Assembly (NCBI GenBank): GCA_934229395.1
Contig: CAKQDL010000049.1
Location: forward strand, 1-13,674
Length of the DNA stretch: 13,674 nucleotides
Reading direction: 5' to 3'
Origin: an uncultured Peptococcaceae bacterium
GTDB lineage: Bacteria; Bacillota; Peptococcia; Peptococcales; Peptococcaceae
The notes beneath the pieces were generated by a model, which saw only the letters and a program-made list of their open reading frames with translations, made no database searches and was not told the origin of the DNA. Position 1 is the first letter of the stretch. Each line of letters starts with the position of its first letter. Positions 7,006-13,434 of the stretch are shown piece after piece. The position numbers and the translations under genes were made by a program.

Positions 7006-7212
7006 CTATCCCTTTGTCCTCTTTTCGGGGCTTTCGTCAAGACGAAGTTCCCATATACCTTTGCTTCTATATGTGTTCAGCGCATAACTTTGCAGCTTTG
7101 CAACAAGAGTGAAGCGGAAACGCTTGGTTGATTTATCCGTTACGGTCATTATGTAAGAGCAGAGGTCTTTCGCTTTTGTGATGACCGATAATTCGCTTTG
7201 GCAAGCCGCCAC
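7006..7212 (-). pseudogene. Truncated or frameshifted four-helix-bundle (Avd-like) DGR accessory protein
   Basis: The 68-codon frame from GTG (7210-7212, with GGGGTGA upstream) starts with a Lys-Ala-Lys-Asp-Leu...Ser-Tyr segment and the block KRFRFTLVAKLQSYAL (30-45). I recognise these as the N-terminal half of four-helix-bundle proteins of the S23/Avd family that accompany DGR reverse transcriptases. Family members are usually about 110-130 aa. After residue 45 the frame leaves the family pattern. The +1 frame from about 7076 reads HIEAKVYGNFVLTKAPKR and runs to a stop at 6978-6980, which fits the family better, so a frameshift is likely. An intact Avd binds the reverse transcriptase and RNA. 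The gene ends 37-65 bp before the SLH gene and is probably co-transcribed with it. An in-frame TGA lies upstream of the GTG. Confidence 0.55.
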
Positions 7213-7262
7213 AGCTTCACCCCGTTTCTTTCATTTTTTTGCATAACGGCTATACAAAGTAA

Positions 7263-7291
7263 ATTATACACGAAGCTCCTTTGAAAAAACA
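7263..7291 (-). promoter_or_regulatory. Possible promoter of the avd-like/SLH transcript
   Basis: On the minus strand, a perfect TATAAT (7268-7263) lies about 50 nt upstream of the GTG start at 7212. The best -35 at 17 bp is TGTTTT (7291-7286), which is weak. Nothing else gene-like is seen in 7213-7384, which is AT-rich intergenic DNA. Confidence 0.45.
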
Positions 7292-7384
7292 GGGTAGATT
7301 GCAAGTCCAAGTTGAACAGTAAAAATTTTTGAGTACTGAACGAAATTTATTTAGAGAGCACTTAATGCTTTTTAAAGATGTTGT

Positions 7385-7496
7385 CATAATAATCCCCCCG
7401 TAATATCTAATAAGGATAAGTATATCATTTTACGGTTGGCATAAAAAATAGACCTCGTGGAAACGGGGTCTATTTTGTTAACTTAACGACATTGCC
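7385..7496. repeat. Right 112-bp direct repeat flanking the island
   Basis: Second copy of 4666-4777, same orientation, with 110 of 112 positions identical. It includes the same terminator hairpin. Downstream of it comes the inverted 18-bp repeat and then the trkH terminator. Confidence 0.93.
7445..7476. terminator. Hairpin terminator in the right direct repeat
   Basis: Identical to the left-repeat hairpin: a 14-bp stem, a GGAA loop and T-runs on both sides. It sits upstream of the island promoter, so it can block trkH read-through from entering the island and the reverse. Confidence 0.8.
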
Positions 7497-7519
7497 TTGG
7501 GAGGAGGCTAAGGCGTTTG

Positions 7520-7537
7520 CATACACGTTTTAGGTTT
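7520..7537 (-). repeat. Right copy of the 18-bp inverted repeat bounding the island
   Basis: CATACACGTTTTAGGTTT is the exact reverse complement of 4375-4392. Just left of it, 7499-7516 reads like a shortened relative of the MITE ends (GGAGGAGGCTAAGGC). Confidence 0.65.
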
Positions 7538-7545
7538 ATCAACAC

Positions 7546-7583
7546 AAAAAGGACCGTCAACAATCAAGTGGACGGTCCTTTTT
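7546..7583 (-). terminator. Bidirectional terminator after trkH
   Basis: AAAAAGGACCGTC (7546-7558) pairs perfectly with GACGGTCCTTTTT (7571-7583) over 13 bp, with a 12-nt loop. It begins 10 nt beyond the trkH stop on the minus strand and is followed there by T residues. A T-run also follows on the + strand. Confidence 0.88.
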
Positions 7584-7593
7584 TATACGTTTT

Positions 7594-9042
7594 TTATCCC
7601 CTCCAGGTGGATGGGGCGAAGAGTAGAATCAGTGGGACGATTTCTAAGCGGCCACAGACCATGGAGAAGGAAAAGACGAGCTTGGAAAAATCGCTGAAGT
7701 CGGCAAAGTTGCACTTGGGGCCTACAGAGGCGAGGCCTGGGCCGATGTTGTTGAAGGTGGCGGCCACGGAGCTGAAGGTGGTGGTAAAATCGAGATTTTC
7801 GAAGGAAATCAGCACCAAGAGCAAAATGAAGGTCCCTACATAAAGCAAGAAATAGAGGGAGATGTCGTTTTGCATACGCTCGCTGAGGCATTTGCTTTCG
7901 TAGCTCACCACGCTCACGCGGTTGGGGTTCACGGCAAGCTGGAATTTCTTTTTAATCATCTTGCAAAGGGCCATAATACGGCTGACCTTGAGCCCGCCGG
8001 CTGTAGAACCGGCGCAACCGCCGCAAAACATGAGCAGGAGGATGATCAGCTGGGTAAATTGTGGCCAAAGGGTGAAGTCCACAGTGCCAAAGCCTGTGGT
8101 GGTGATGATGGTCGATACCGTAAAGAAGGCATCCTTGAGGCAGGTGGCCAAGGCGCCGTCGTATAGGGTATAGGTAGAAAGGGTGAGGGCCAAAATGGCA
8201 AAGGTGACAATCCCTAGATACCATCTGAGCTCCTCGCTTCTTAAAAAAGCCGAAGGCTTGCCTTTTAAGGCATAAAAGTAAATGTTAAAGTTGATCCCAA
8301 AAAGAAGCATCCCAATAGAGAGCACCACTTCAATGAGGGGCGAGTTGAAGGCCGCTACAGAATCGTTGTAGTTACTAAAGCCGCCAGTTCCGGCTGTGCC
8401 AAAGGCGTGGATGATGGCATCAAAGGCATTCATGCCACAAAGCATCAGCACCACAAAGAGCACAAAGGTGAAGAGGGCGTAAATAATGTAGAAGTTGCGG
8501 GCAACCTCACCAACGTGGCTCATGACTTTTTCAAAGGATGGGCCAGGCATTTCTGTTTTCATAAGCTGCACATTTTCGCTCTTGGCGTGAGGGAGTAGGG
8601 CAATGGAAAAAACCAATACCCCCATCCCACCAATAAAGTGGCTAAAGCTGCGCCAAAAGAGCAGGGAGTGGGGCAGCGCCTCCACATCGGTCAGAATGGA
8701 AGAGCCTGTGGTGGTAAAGCCCGAAGCGCTTTCAAAAATGGCATCTACAAGAGAAGGAATGCCGCCAGAAAGGTAAAAAGGCAGGGCCCCAAAAAAGACC
8801 ATCAAGGTCCATGTAAGGCCGGTGATGGCGATGGACTCGCGCACACGAATGCGGATGTTTTTTGGTCTACGGAAGGAAACCAGCCGGCCAAAAATCACCG
8901 TAATCAACATCGCCTGCAAGATGGCCGAGCGCACATGAAGGCTCTCATCATAATACATAGAAAGGCCTAGAGGGAGAATCATCATAGAGCCAATAATCAT
9001 CACCACAAGGCCAGAAAAATAAAATACAACGTGTTTGTTCAC
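7594..9042 (-). CDS. trkH: Trk-type potassium uptake channel subunit TrkH
   Basis: Membrane pore protein for K+ uptake, gated by the cytoplasmic TrkA ring. The 482-aa product has the four pore-loop motifs of the TrkH/KtrB superfamily: TTTGSS (110-115), GTAGTGGFS (215-223), TTTGFGT (314-320) and NNIGPG (431-436). GRLEI (464-468) lies near the end. The number of hydrophobic helices fits the family. The start is GTG (9040-9042), preceded by GAGGTAGGGG that overlaps the trkA stop. The gap to trkA is only 5 nt, so the two are translationally coupled. Length and motifs appear intact. The ion choice (K+, possibly with Na+ or H+) is taken from the family. Confidence 0.95.
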   Translation of the reverse strand: MNKHVVFYFSGLVVMIIGSMMILPLGLSMYYDESLHVRSAILQAMLITVIFGRLVSFRRPKNIRIRVRESIAITGLTWTLMVFFGALPFYLSGGIPSLVDAIFESASGFTTTGSSILTDVEALPHSLLFWRSFSHFIGGMGVLVFSIALLPHAKSENVQLMKTEMPGPSFEKVMSHVGEVARNFYIIYALFTFVLFVVLMLCGMNAFDAIIHAFGTAGTGGFSNYNDSVAAFNSPLIEVVLSIGMLLFGINFNIYFYALKGKPSAFLRSEELRWYLGIVTFAILALTLSTYTLYDGALATCLKDAFFTVSTIITTTGFGTVDFTLWPQFTQLIILLLMFCGGCAGSTAGGLKVSRIMALCKMIKKKFQLAVNPNRVSVVSYESKCLSERMQNDISLYFLLYVGTFILLLVLISFENLDFTTTFSSVAATFNNIGPGLASVGPKCNFADFSDFSKLVFSFSMVCGRLEIVPLILLFAPSTWRG

Positions 9043-9047
9043 AGCCC

Positions 9048-10415
9048 CTACCTCACTAAAATATCGTCAATAGAGCGCAGGCCGTGGTGGGTGGTGGTGA
9101 TGATGATGTCATCGCCAGCGCTCAAGACGTCCTTCCCACTAGGGAGCACAGGCTTGTTGTTGTGGAAAATAGCAGCAATCAGGATGTTGTCCTTGAGGGA
9201 AAGCTCCGAAAGAGGAATGCCAATCACGCGCGCATCCTCCGGCACCTTGATTTGAAGCGCTTCCACCTGGTTATCAATCATACGGAAGAGGGCTTCCACG
9301 TCTTTGCCGGCGGCATTGTCCACCGCGCGGGTGAGGCGGATGATGGTGTCGGCGATGATGTTTGGCGTGGTGATGGTTGCGCTTGGACGGTTTGGCCCCA
9401 AAATGGCCAAAAATTGCGGATGGCTCAGCTTGGCAATGGTGCGTTCAATACCGTATTTGCGCGCATACATAGAAATAAGGAGATTTTCCTCGTCAATACC
9501 GGTAAGGGCCACAAAACAATCGAAGCTTTCAAGGCCTTCCTCCTCGAGGACCTTGTAATTGCTTCCATCGGCCAGAACCACCTCACAGCCCGGGTGCAAG
9601 GCCGCGAGCTTTTGGGCACGGTCGAGTTGGTTTTCGAGGACCTTCACGCGAAGATGGGCGTTGGTGGCCTCGATTTCCTGCAAAAGGTAGTGGGTCAGGC
9701 GGCCACCGCCAATAATCATCAGCGAGCGTGGGCGCATGTTGAGGGTCTTTGGTGTGTTTTGTTTGTAAAAAGATAGAATTTCGTCGCTCGAGCCGGAAAT
9801 GTGCAAAACATCGCCACCAGCCAAAACAAAGCTACCATTAGGGATGATGGCACGGCCGTCGCGCTCTACAATGCACACCAAAACGTGCTTTCTAAAGTGC
9901 TGTTGAAATTCCATAAGGGTGAGCCCCACAAGCTGCGAGTCAGGTTCTAGGGTGTATTCGGCAATGTTGACCTTCCCGCCCAAAAAAGATTCCACGCTCG
10001 TGGCCGATGGAAAACGCAAAAGGCTCATGATTTGGTGGGCCGATTCGTCTTCGGGGTTGATGATGGCGTCGATACCAACGCTCTCGCGCATGAACTCCTT
10101 ATGGTTGTTGTATTCATGATCGCGCACGCGGGCGATGGTGTACTTGGCGCCAAGATTTTTGGCCAATACACAGGCAATCATATTGATTTCGTCCGACGCC
10201 GTTACAGCAATAAACACGTCGGCGCGCGGCGTGCCCGATTCTACGAGGGTGTCGTAATCAACGCCAGAACCGGCAATGCCAGAAATATCCGCCTGATTGA
10301 TGAGGCTTTCTAAAACGACTTGGTTTCTCTCTATAGCAATGACTTCGTGTTCCTTGGCCATTTCGCGGCAAATGACAGAGCCAATTTTGCCTGTGCCAAC
10401 AACCACAACATACAT
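9048..10415 (-). CDS. trkA: Trk system potassium uptake regulatory protein TrkA
   Basis: Cytoplasmic nucleotide-binding gating subunit of the Trk K+ transporter. The 455-aa length fits a TrkA with two tandem RCK units rather than a single-RCK KtrA. The first Rossmann site is GTGKIG (7-12), with acidic E29 at the end of the second strand, as in NAD(H)-binding RCK domains. A second Rossmann fold starts near residue 230 with IIGGGRLT and an acidic residue about 25 later. Each is followed by a TrkA-C-like domain. The ATG (10413-10415) has AAGGAGG (10424-10430) 8 nt away. It is the first gene of the trkA-trkH pair. A 92-bp gap separates it from lysR on the same strand, and I see no strong promoter there. 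A weak TTGCAA/TACCCT pair (10483-10455) is the best candidate. Confidence 0.95.
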   Translation of the reverse strand: MYVVVVGTGKIGSVICREMAKEHEVIAIERNQVVLESLINQADISGIAGSGVDYDTLVESGTPRADVFIAVTASDEINMIACVLAKNLGAKYTIARVRDHEYNNHKEFMRESVGIDAIINPEDESAHQIMSLLRFPSATSVESFLGGKVNIAEYTLEPDSQLVGLTLMEFQQHFRKHVLVCIVERDGRAIIPNGSFVLAGGDVLHISGSSDEILSFYKQNTPKTLNMRPRSLMIIGGGRLTHYLLQEIEATNAHLRVKVLENQLDRAQKLAALHPGCEVVLADGSNYKVLEEEGLESFDCFVALTGIDEENLLISMYARKYGIERTIAKLSHPQFLAILGPNRPSATITTPNIIADTIIRLTRAVDNAAGKDVEALFRMIDNQVEALQIKVPEDARVIGIPLSELSLKDNILIAAIFHNNKPVLPSGKDVLSAGDDIIITTTHHGLRSIDDILVR

Positions 10416-10481
10416 TTTGACTTCCTCCTTGATGAATGGACATAATGCCTAGTAAGGGTACTGCTAAATAGAGAAAATTGC

Positions 10482-10509
10482 AAGGCTTTTTACAGCATTG
10501 TAAAGTCTT
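10482..10509 (-). terminator. Weak hairpin terminator after the lysR-type gene
   Basis: TTTACA (10489-10494) pairs with TGTAAA (10499-10504), and AAGGC (10482-10486) with GTCTT (10505-10509), with a TT bulge and a 4-nt loop. On the minus strand a short T-rich run follows (GCAATTTTCTC). It overlaps the lysR stop codon. Confidence 0.45.
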
Positions 10510-11431
10510 ATTTGTTTAAAAGATGTTCGTAGTAGCTTTCTAGCTGCTGGATGATGTCGGCCTCCACCTCTGAGAGGGCTTGGTCCTTTGGATAGGTGAG
10601 ATAATGCACCAAATTGACCGGCGCACATTCTAGGTTCACACATTTTAAAAGGCCCGAGGTAAAAAGCGGATTGGTGCGCGCGCTCAGTTTGGAGGTGACA
10701 CCAATGCCATCGGTCAAATACACATACTGGGTCAAGGCGCTGGCGTCTTCAAACACAAGATGCTTTGGCAAATCGCACCAACGGCTCTGGCTCTTGATGA
10801 AGCCTGTGTCCAAAAGCTCGCGTGGCACACTGAGCATGGCCCCTTCTGGCAAATGGCCCAAGCTTGTTTGCTCAAGGGCCTGAAAACGACCGCTGGCCTT
10901 CACAAAAAGGCAGAGGTTGTCGTTAAATTGCGGCATCAGGCGCAAATTGAGGTTCGACGCATAGTCGCGGTGACGGCTGAGGTTAAAATCCACCGCACAG
11001 GAAAGGCCAATGGACGCACGGTTTTCGGCAATATCGTGGGCCACATCGCTCATAGAGCCGCGGCGAATGGTAAAAGACGCATCGGGAAACACATCGCGGG
11101 TGTGAGAGAGGGCGTTGTTTAAGGCGTCGAAAGTAAAGGAAGTGGCTTCAAGGTCAATATGGGCATTGACCGAGGTTGCAACGCCAGCCTTCTTCTTAAT
11201 GTCGTAGTAATTGTCCACCGTTTGCTCCGCAAGGGGCAAAATTTCGCGGCCAAAGCTGGTGAGCTCCATCCCGCGGCGGGTGCGGCGGAAAATAGGGCGG
11301 CCCACCTCCTTTTCTAAGGCGGCAATGGCTGCAGAGAGGGTTGGTTGTCCAACATTTATTTTATTGGCAGTTAGCGACAAAGAGCCATAATTGGCCACAA
11401 GCAGCACGTATTCTAACTGTTCGATTCTCAT
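10508..11431 (-). CDS. LysR family transcriptional regulator
   Basis: A DNA-binding regulator with a winged HTH (residues about 1-60, including the LSLTANKINVGQPTLSAAI helix pair and the LEKEVGRPIFRR wing) and a substrate-binding domain (about 88-300). I choose ATG 11429-11431 (307 aa), because GAGGAG (11439-11444) precedes it by 7 nt and the product then begins MRIEQLEYVL, the usual LysR start. An in-frame ATG five codons upstream (11444-11446) is the alternative. It is transcribed divergently from the mgtC-type pair across a 173-bp gap, and LysR regulators often control the divergent gene. The effector is unknown. Confidence 0.92.
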   Translation of the reverse strand: MRIEQLEYVLLVANYGSLSLTANKINVGQPTLSAAIAALEKEVGRPIFRRTRRGMELTSFGREILPLAEQTVDNYYDIKKKAGVATSVNAHIDLEATSFTFDALNNALSHTRDVFPDASFTIRRGSMSDVAHDIAENRASIGLSCAVDFNLSRHRDYASNLNLRLMPQFNDNLCLFVKASGRFQALEQTSLGHLPEGAMLSVPRELLDTGFIKSQSRWCDLPKHLVFEDASALTQYVYLTDGIGVTSKLSARTNPLFTSGLLKCVNLECAPVNLVHYLTYPKDQALSEVEADIIQQLESYYEHLLNK

Positions 11432-11462
11432 AGGTACACTCCTCATTGTAGCATTACCTCTT

Positions 11463-11468
11463 ATTATA
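11463..11468 (-). promoter_or_regulatory. Possible -10 element of the lysR-type gene
   Basis: A perfect TATAAT on the minus strand lies 31 bp before the lysR start. No good -35 is seen at 16-18 bp (TATTAA at 17), which would fit a weak or autoregulated promoter. Confidence 0.35.
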
Positions 11469-11529
11469 AAGTAGGTCGCGTGGGATTAATAGGCGTGCAC
11501 AGCAGAAAAAAATGGTAGCATCCCCTGCC

Positions 11530-11558
11530 TTGCTAAAAGTCTATGCGTCGAGTACAAT
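11530..11558 (+). promoter_or_regulatory. Probable promoter of the mgtC-type operon
   Basis: TTGCTA (11530-11535), a 17-bp spacer, then TACAAT (11553-11558). It lies 46 bp ahead of the first start codon. The leader is too short for an Mg2+ riboswitch of M-box size. Confidence 0.5.
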
Positions 11559-11604
11559 AGAACTTATATATGCACGCTTTTTATCAACGGAGGAGGGGAC
11601 CACC

Positions 11605-12342
11605 ATGATAGAAGCTTTAGATTTTTTGCGTCAAATGGATTTTTTGGGCGTTTTTACGCGTCTTACCTTGGCCATGGTTTTGGGCGGCCTTGTAGGCTTT
11701 GACCGCGAGCGCATGATGCGGCCAAAGGGGCTCGCGGGTTTTCGTACCTATATGCTCGTGTGCACCGCTGCAGCCCTCACCATGATTATTAGCCAGTACG
11801 AATACACCATGATATCCACCGCTTGGAGCGACAGCGCCCGTGCCATTGGCGTGAAAGTTGACGTGTCGCGCCTGGGTGCTCAGGTGATTAATGGCATAGG
11901 CTTTTTGGGCGCTGGCACCATCATCATTACAAAGGACGAAAAGGTGCGCGGCCTCACCACCGCCGCCGGCCTCTGGGCCTCTGCCTGCACAGGCCTCGCC
12001 ATCGGCGCCGGCTTCTATGAATGCGGCGTTTTGGCCGTTGGGCTCATCTTGCTTTCCATGTATGTGTTTAGCGACGTCAAGATGAAAATTCTGCGCCGTT
12101 CACGCTTTGTTAGCCTCTATTTGGAAGTCGATTCTATGGCCGATTTGGGCGATGTGATTCTCACCTTGCGCGCCCACGGCATAGAGCTTTTAGAAATGAA
12201 CATCGACGAGCGCCATGCCAAGGTCAATCGTTACCGCGTAGAGGCAGAAATTGTCACCCAGCTCCCAGCCGATATGGATGCCGGGTATATGATCAGCAAC
12301 GTTGCCAAGCTGGAGCGCGTCAACCACGTGCATGAAATATAA
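11605..12342 (+). CDS. MgtC/SapB family membrane protein (first of tandem pair)
   Basis: A 245-aa protein of the MgtC/SapB family. These membrane proteins are linked to growth in low Mg2+ and to virulence in some bacteria, and they are not Mg2+ transporters themselves. The N-terminal domain (about 1-160) has four to five membrane helices with the family motifs GGLVGFDRE, GFRTYMLVC, RLGAQVINGIGFLGAGTI and GLTTAAGLWAS. Residues about 165-245 form a soluble ACT-like tail. The start is ATG 11605, because GGAGGAGGGG (11589-11598) is 6 nt upstream. The longer frame beginning at 11512 would overrun the predicted promoter and lacks a ribosome site. An extra segment after the second helix (about residues 65-87) is absent from the downstream paralogue. 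It is co-transcribed with the next gene. Confidence 0.9.
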   Translation: MIEALDFLRQMDFLGVFTRLTLAMVLGGLVGFDRERMMRPKGLAGFRTYMLVCTAAALTMIISQYEYTMISTAWSDSARAIGVKVDVSRLGAQVINGIGFLGAGTIIITKDEKVRGLTTAAGLWASACTGLAIGAGFYECGVLAVGLILLSMYVFSDVKMKILRRSRFVSLYLEVDSMADLGDVILTLRAHGIELLEMNIDERHAKVNRYRVEAEIVTQLPADMDAGYMISNVAKLERVNHVHEI

Positions 12343-12352
12343 GGAGGGCAGG

Positions 12353-13042
12353 ATGTTAGATATATTTTCCGATTTGCGCAATTTCACCATGCTGAGCGTT
12401 ACCCTGCGCCTTATTTTGGCCGTAGCCTGCGGTGGCCTAATAGGCATGGAACGCACCATTCATCGCCAATCCGCCGGCTTGCGCACCCATATTTTGGTGT
12501 GCCTAGGTGCCACCATCACCATGATGACCGGCCAATACCTCTATCTTTATATGGGCTATTTTACAGACATGACCCGCCTGGGTGCCCAGGTTATTGCCGG
12601 CATAGGCTTTTTGGGCGCCGGCACCATTGTCGCCAGCCGACAAAGAGTCAAGGGCCTCACCACTGCCGCCGGCCTTTGGGCCTCCGCTGTCATCGGCCTC
12701 GCCGTTGGGGCCGGCTTTTTTGAAGGTGCCATCATCACCACCATCATGGTAGAAATCATCCTCGCCCTCTTTATCAAGCTCGAGCGCTTTCTCGTGCGCC
12801 GCACTGCAGCCGTGCGCGTGTTTATGGAATACAACCGCAACGAAGCCCTCGACGAAGTCGTCTTCTTTTGCCACAGCGACGGCCGCGCCACCATCACCAA
12901 CCTAGAAATCAACCGCCCAAAGGAGCCAAAAAACGTCGCCATCGCCATGTTCACCGTGCGCCTCTCCCGCGACATCAAGCCCCAAGAGCTCATCCACGCC
13001 ATCCTAGCCATCGATGGCGTCATCCTAGCCGAGCTCGTGTAA
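12353..13042 (+). CDS. MgtC/SapB family membrane protein (second of tandem pair)
   Basis: A 229-aa paralogue of the upstream gene with the same helix block: GGLIGMERT, GLRTHILVCLGA, RLGAQVIAGIGFLGAGTIV and GLTTAAGLWASAV, then a C-terminal ACT-like domain (about 148-229). ATG 12353 is chosen because AAGGAGG (12341-12347) overlaps the upstream stop codon and sits 5 nt before it. The longer frame from 12302 begins inside the upstream gene. The gap between the two genes is 10 bp, so they are one operon and may form a mixed complex. The family call is firm. The physiological role, in Mg2+ limitation or membrane ATP and phosphate balance, is family-level only. Confidence 0.9.
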   Translation: MLDIFSDLRNFTMLSVTLRLILAVACGGLIGMERTIHRQSAGLRTHILVCLGATITMMTGQYLYLYMGYFTDMTRLGAQVIAGIGFLGAGTIVASRQRVKGLTTAAGLWASAVIGLAVGAGFFEGAIITTIMVEIILALFIKLERFLVRRTAAVRVFMEYNRNEALDEVVFFCHSDGRATITNLEINRPKEPKNVAIAMFTVRLSRDIKPQELIHAILAIDGVILAELV

Positions 13043-13071
13043 AAATTTGACAAGAAATTTGCTTAATATGC

Positions 13072-13100
13072 TTGCAAAGGTCATGTTAATGTGATATAGT
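13072..13100 (+). promoter_or_regulatory. Probable promoter of the rubredoxin gene
   Basis: TTGCAA (13072-13077), a 17-bp spacer, then TATAGT (13095-13100). An inverted repeat GTGAT (13091-13095)/ATCAC (13104-13108) straddles the -10 and the likely start site and could be an operator. An isolated TTGACA at 13047-13052 has no matching -10 at a normal distance. Confidence 0.5.
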
Positions 13101-13166
13101 TAAATCACTGAAAGAGATAAAACAAATCTACTAAATAACACAAATTTGAAAGTGAGGAACTTTATT

Positions 13167-13325
13167 ATGAAGACTTATGTATGTGATGCTTGCGGTTATG
13201 TTTACGATCCAGCTGTTGGCGATGAAGACAACGGCGTAGCTCCTGGTACTGCTTTCGAAGATTTGCCAGAAGACTGGGTATGCCCACTCTGCGGCCTCGG
13301 CAAAGACCAATTCTCCGCTGAATAA
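13167..13325 (+). CDS. Rubredoxin
   Basis: A 52-aa one-iron electron carrier, cytoplasmic, typical of anaerobes, where it serves oxygen or superoxide reductases and other redox partners. The four iron-ligating cysteines are present as C6-x2-C9 and C39-x2-C42, the second pair in the context VCPLCG. The core YVCDACGYVYDP and the central PGT...DLPEDW pattern match the family. The start ATG 13167 has GAGG at 13154-13157. Length is normal and the gene looks intact. It has its own promoter and no partner gene beside it. The next sequence, 29 bp after the stop, is the end of an insertion sequence. Confidence 0.96.
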   Translation: MKTYVCDACGYVYDPAVGDEDNGVAPGTAFEDLPEDWVCPLCGLGKDQFSAE

Positions 13326-13402
13326 TAAATAAAACCAAAGCCCTGCGACCAAGTGGTGTGCTTCCCGTCAATAGAACAGTGAAATAATATAAAATTTTTA
13401 TG

Positions 13403-13432
13403 CTGCCAAAGGCTCTGCTTTTGGCAGTTTTT
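13403..13432. terminator. Hairpin terminator at the transposase 3' end
   Basis: CTGCCAAA (13403-13410) pairs with TTTGGCAG (13420-13427) with a 9-nt loop, followed by TTTTTATTT on the + strand. AT-rich sequence follows on the minus strand. It could stop transposase transcription and read-through from rubredoxin. Confidence 0.7.
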
Positions 13433-13434
13433 AT

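Larger units (their letters stand above)
4666..7496. mobile_element. Accessory island bounded by 112-bp direct repeats (DGR-like cargo)
   Basis: The segment between the repeats carries a broken Avd-like gene, a DUF6273 plus SLH surface protein and a 41-aa ORF, all on the minus strand. It lies in the gap between the convergent host genes for Na+/Pi transport and trkH. Codon use looks different from the flanks: host genes favour CCA for proline, while the SLH gene uses many CCG and CCC codons. No integrase, transposase or reverse transcriptase is found inside. Each boundary repeat carries the same terminator, so transcription is blocked in and out. Movement by homologous recombination between repeats, or by an element acting in trans, is inferred. 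Confidence 0.55.

Noticed and set aside
10416..10507. c-di-AMP (ydaO-type) riboswitch upstream of trkA
   Set aside because: The gap is only 92 bp, too short for that class, and contains no matching conserved core that I can see.
13047..13069. TTGACA followed by TAATAT as a rubredoxin promoter
   Set aside because: The spacer is only 11 bp. The TTGCAA-17-TATAGT pair downstream is far better spaced.
13090..13108. CRP/FNR or Rex site at the rubredoxin promoter
   Set aside because: The half-sites resemble TGTGA/TCAC, but their spacing does not match the 6-bp (CRP, Rex) or 4-bp (FNR) gap those proteins need.
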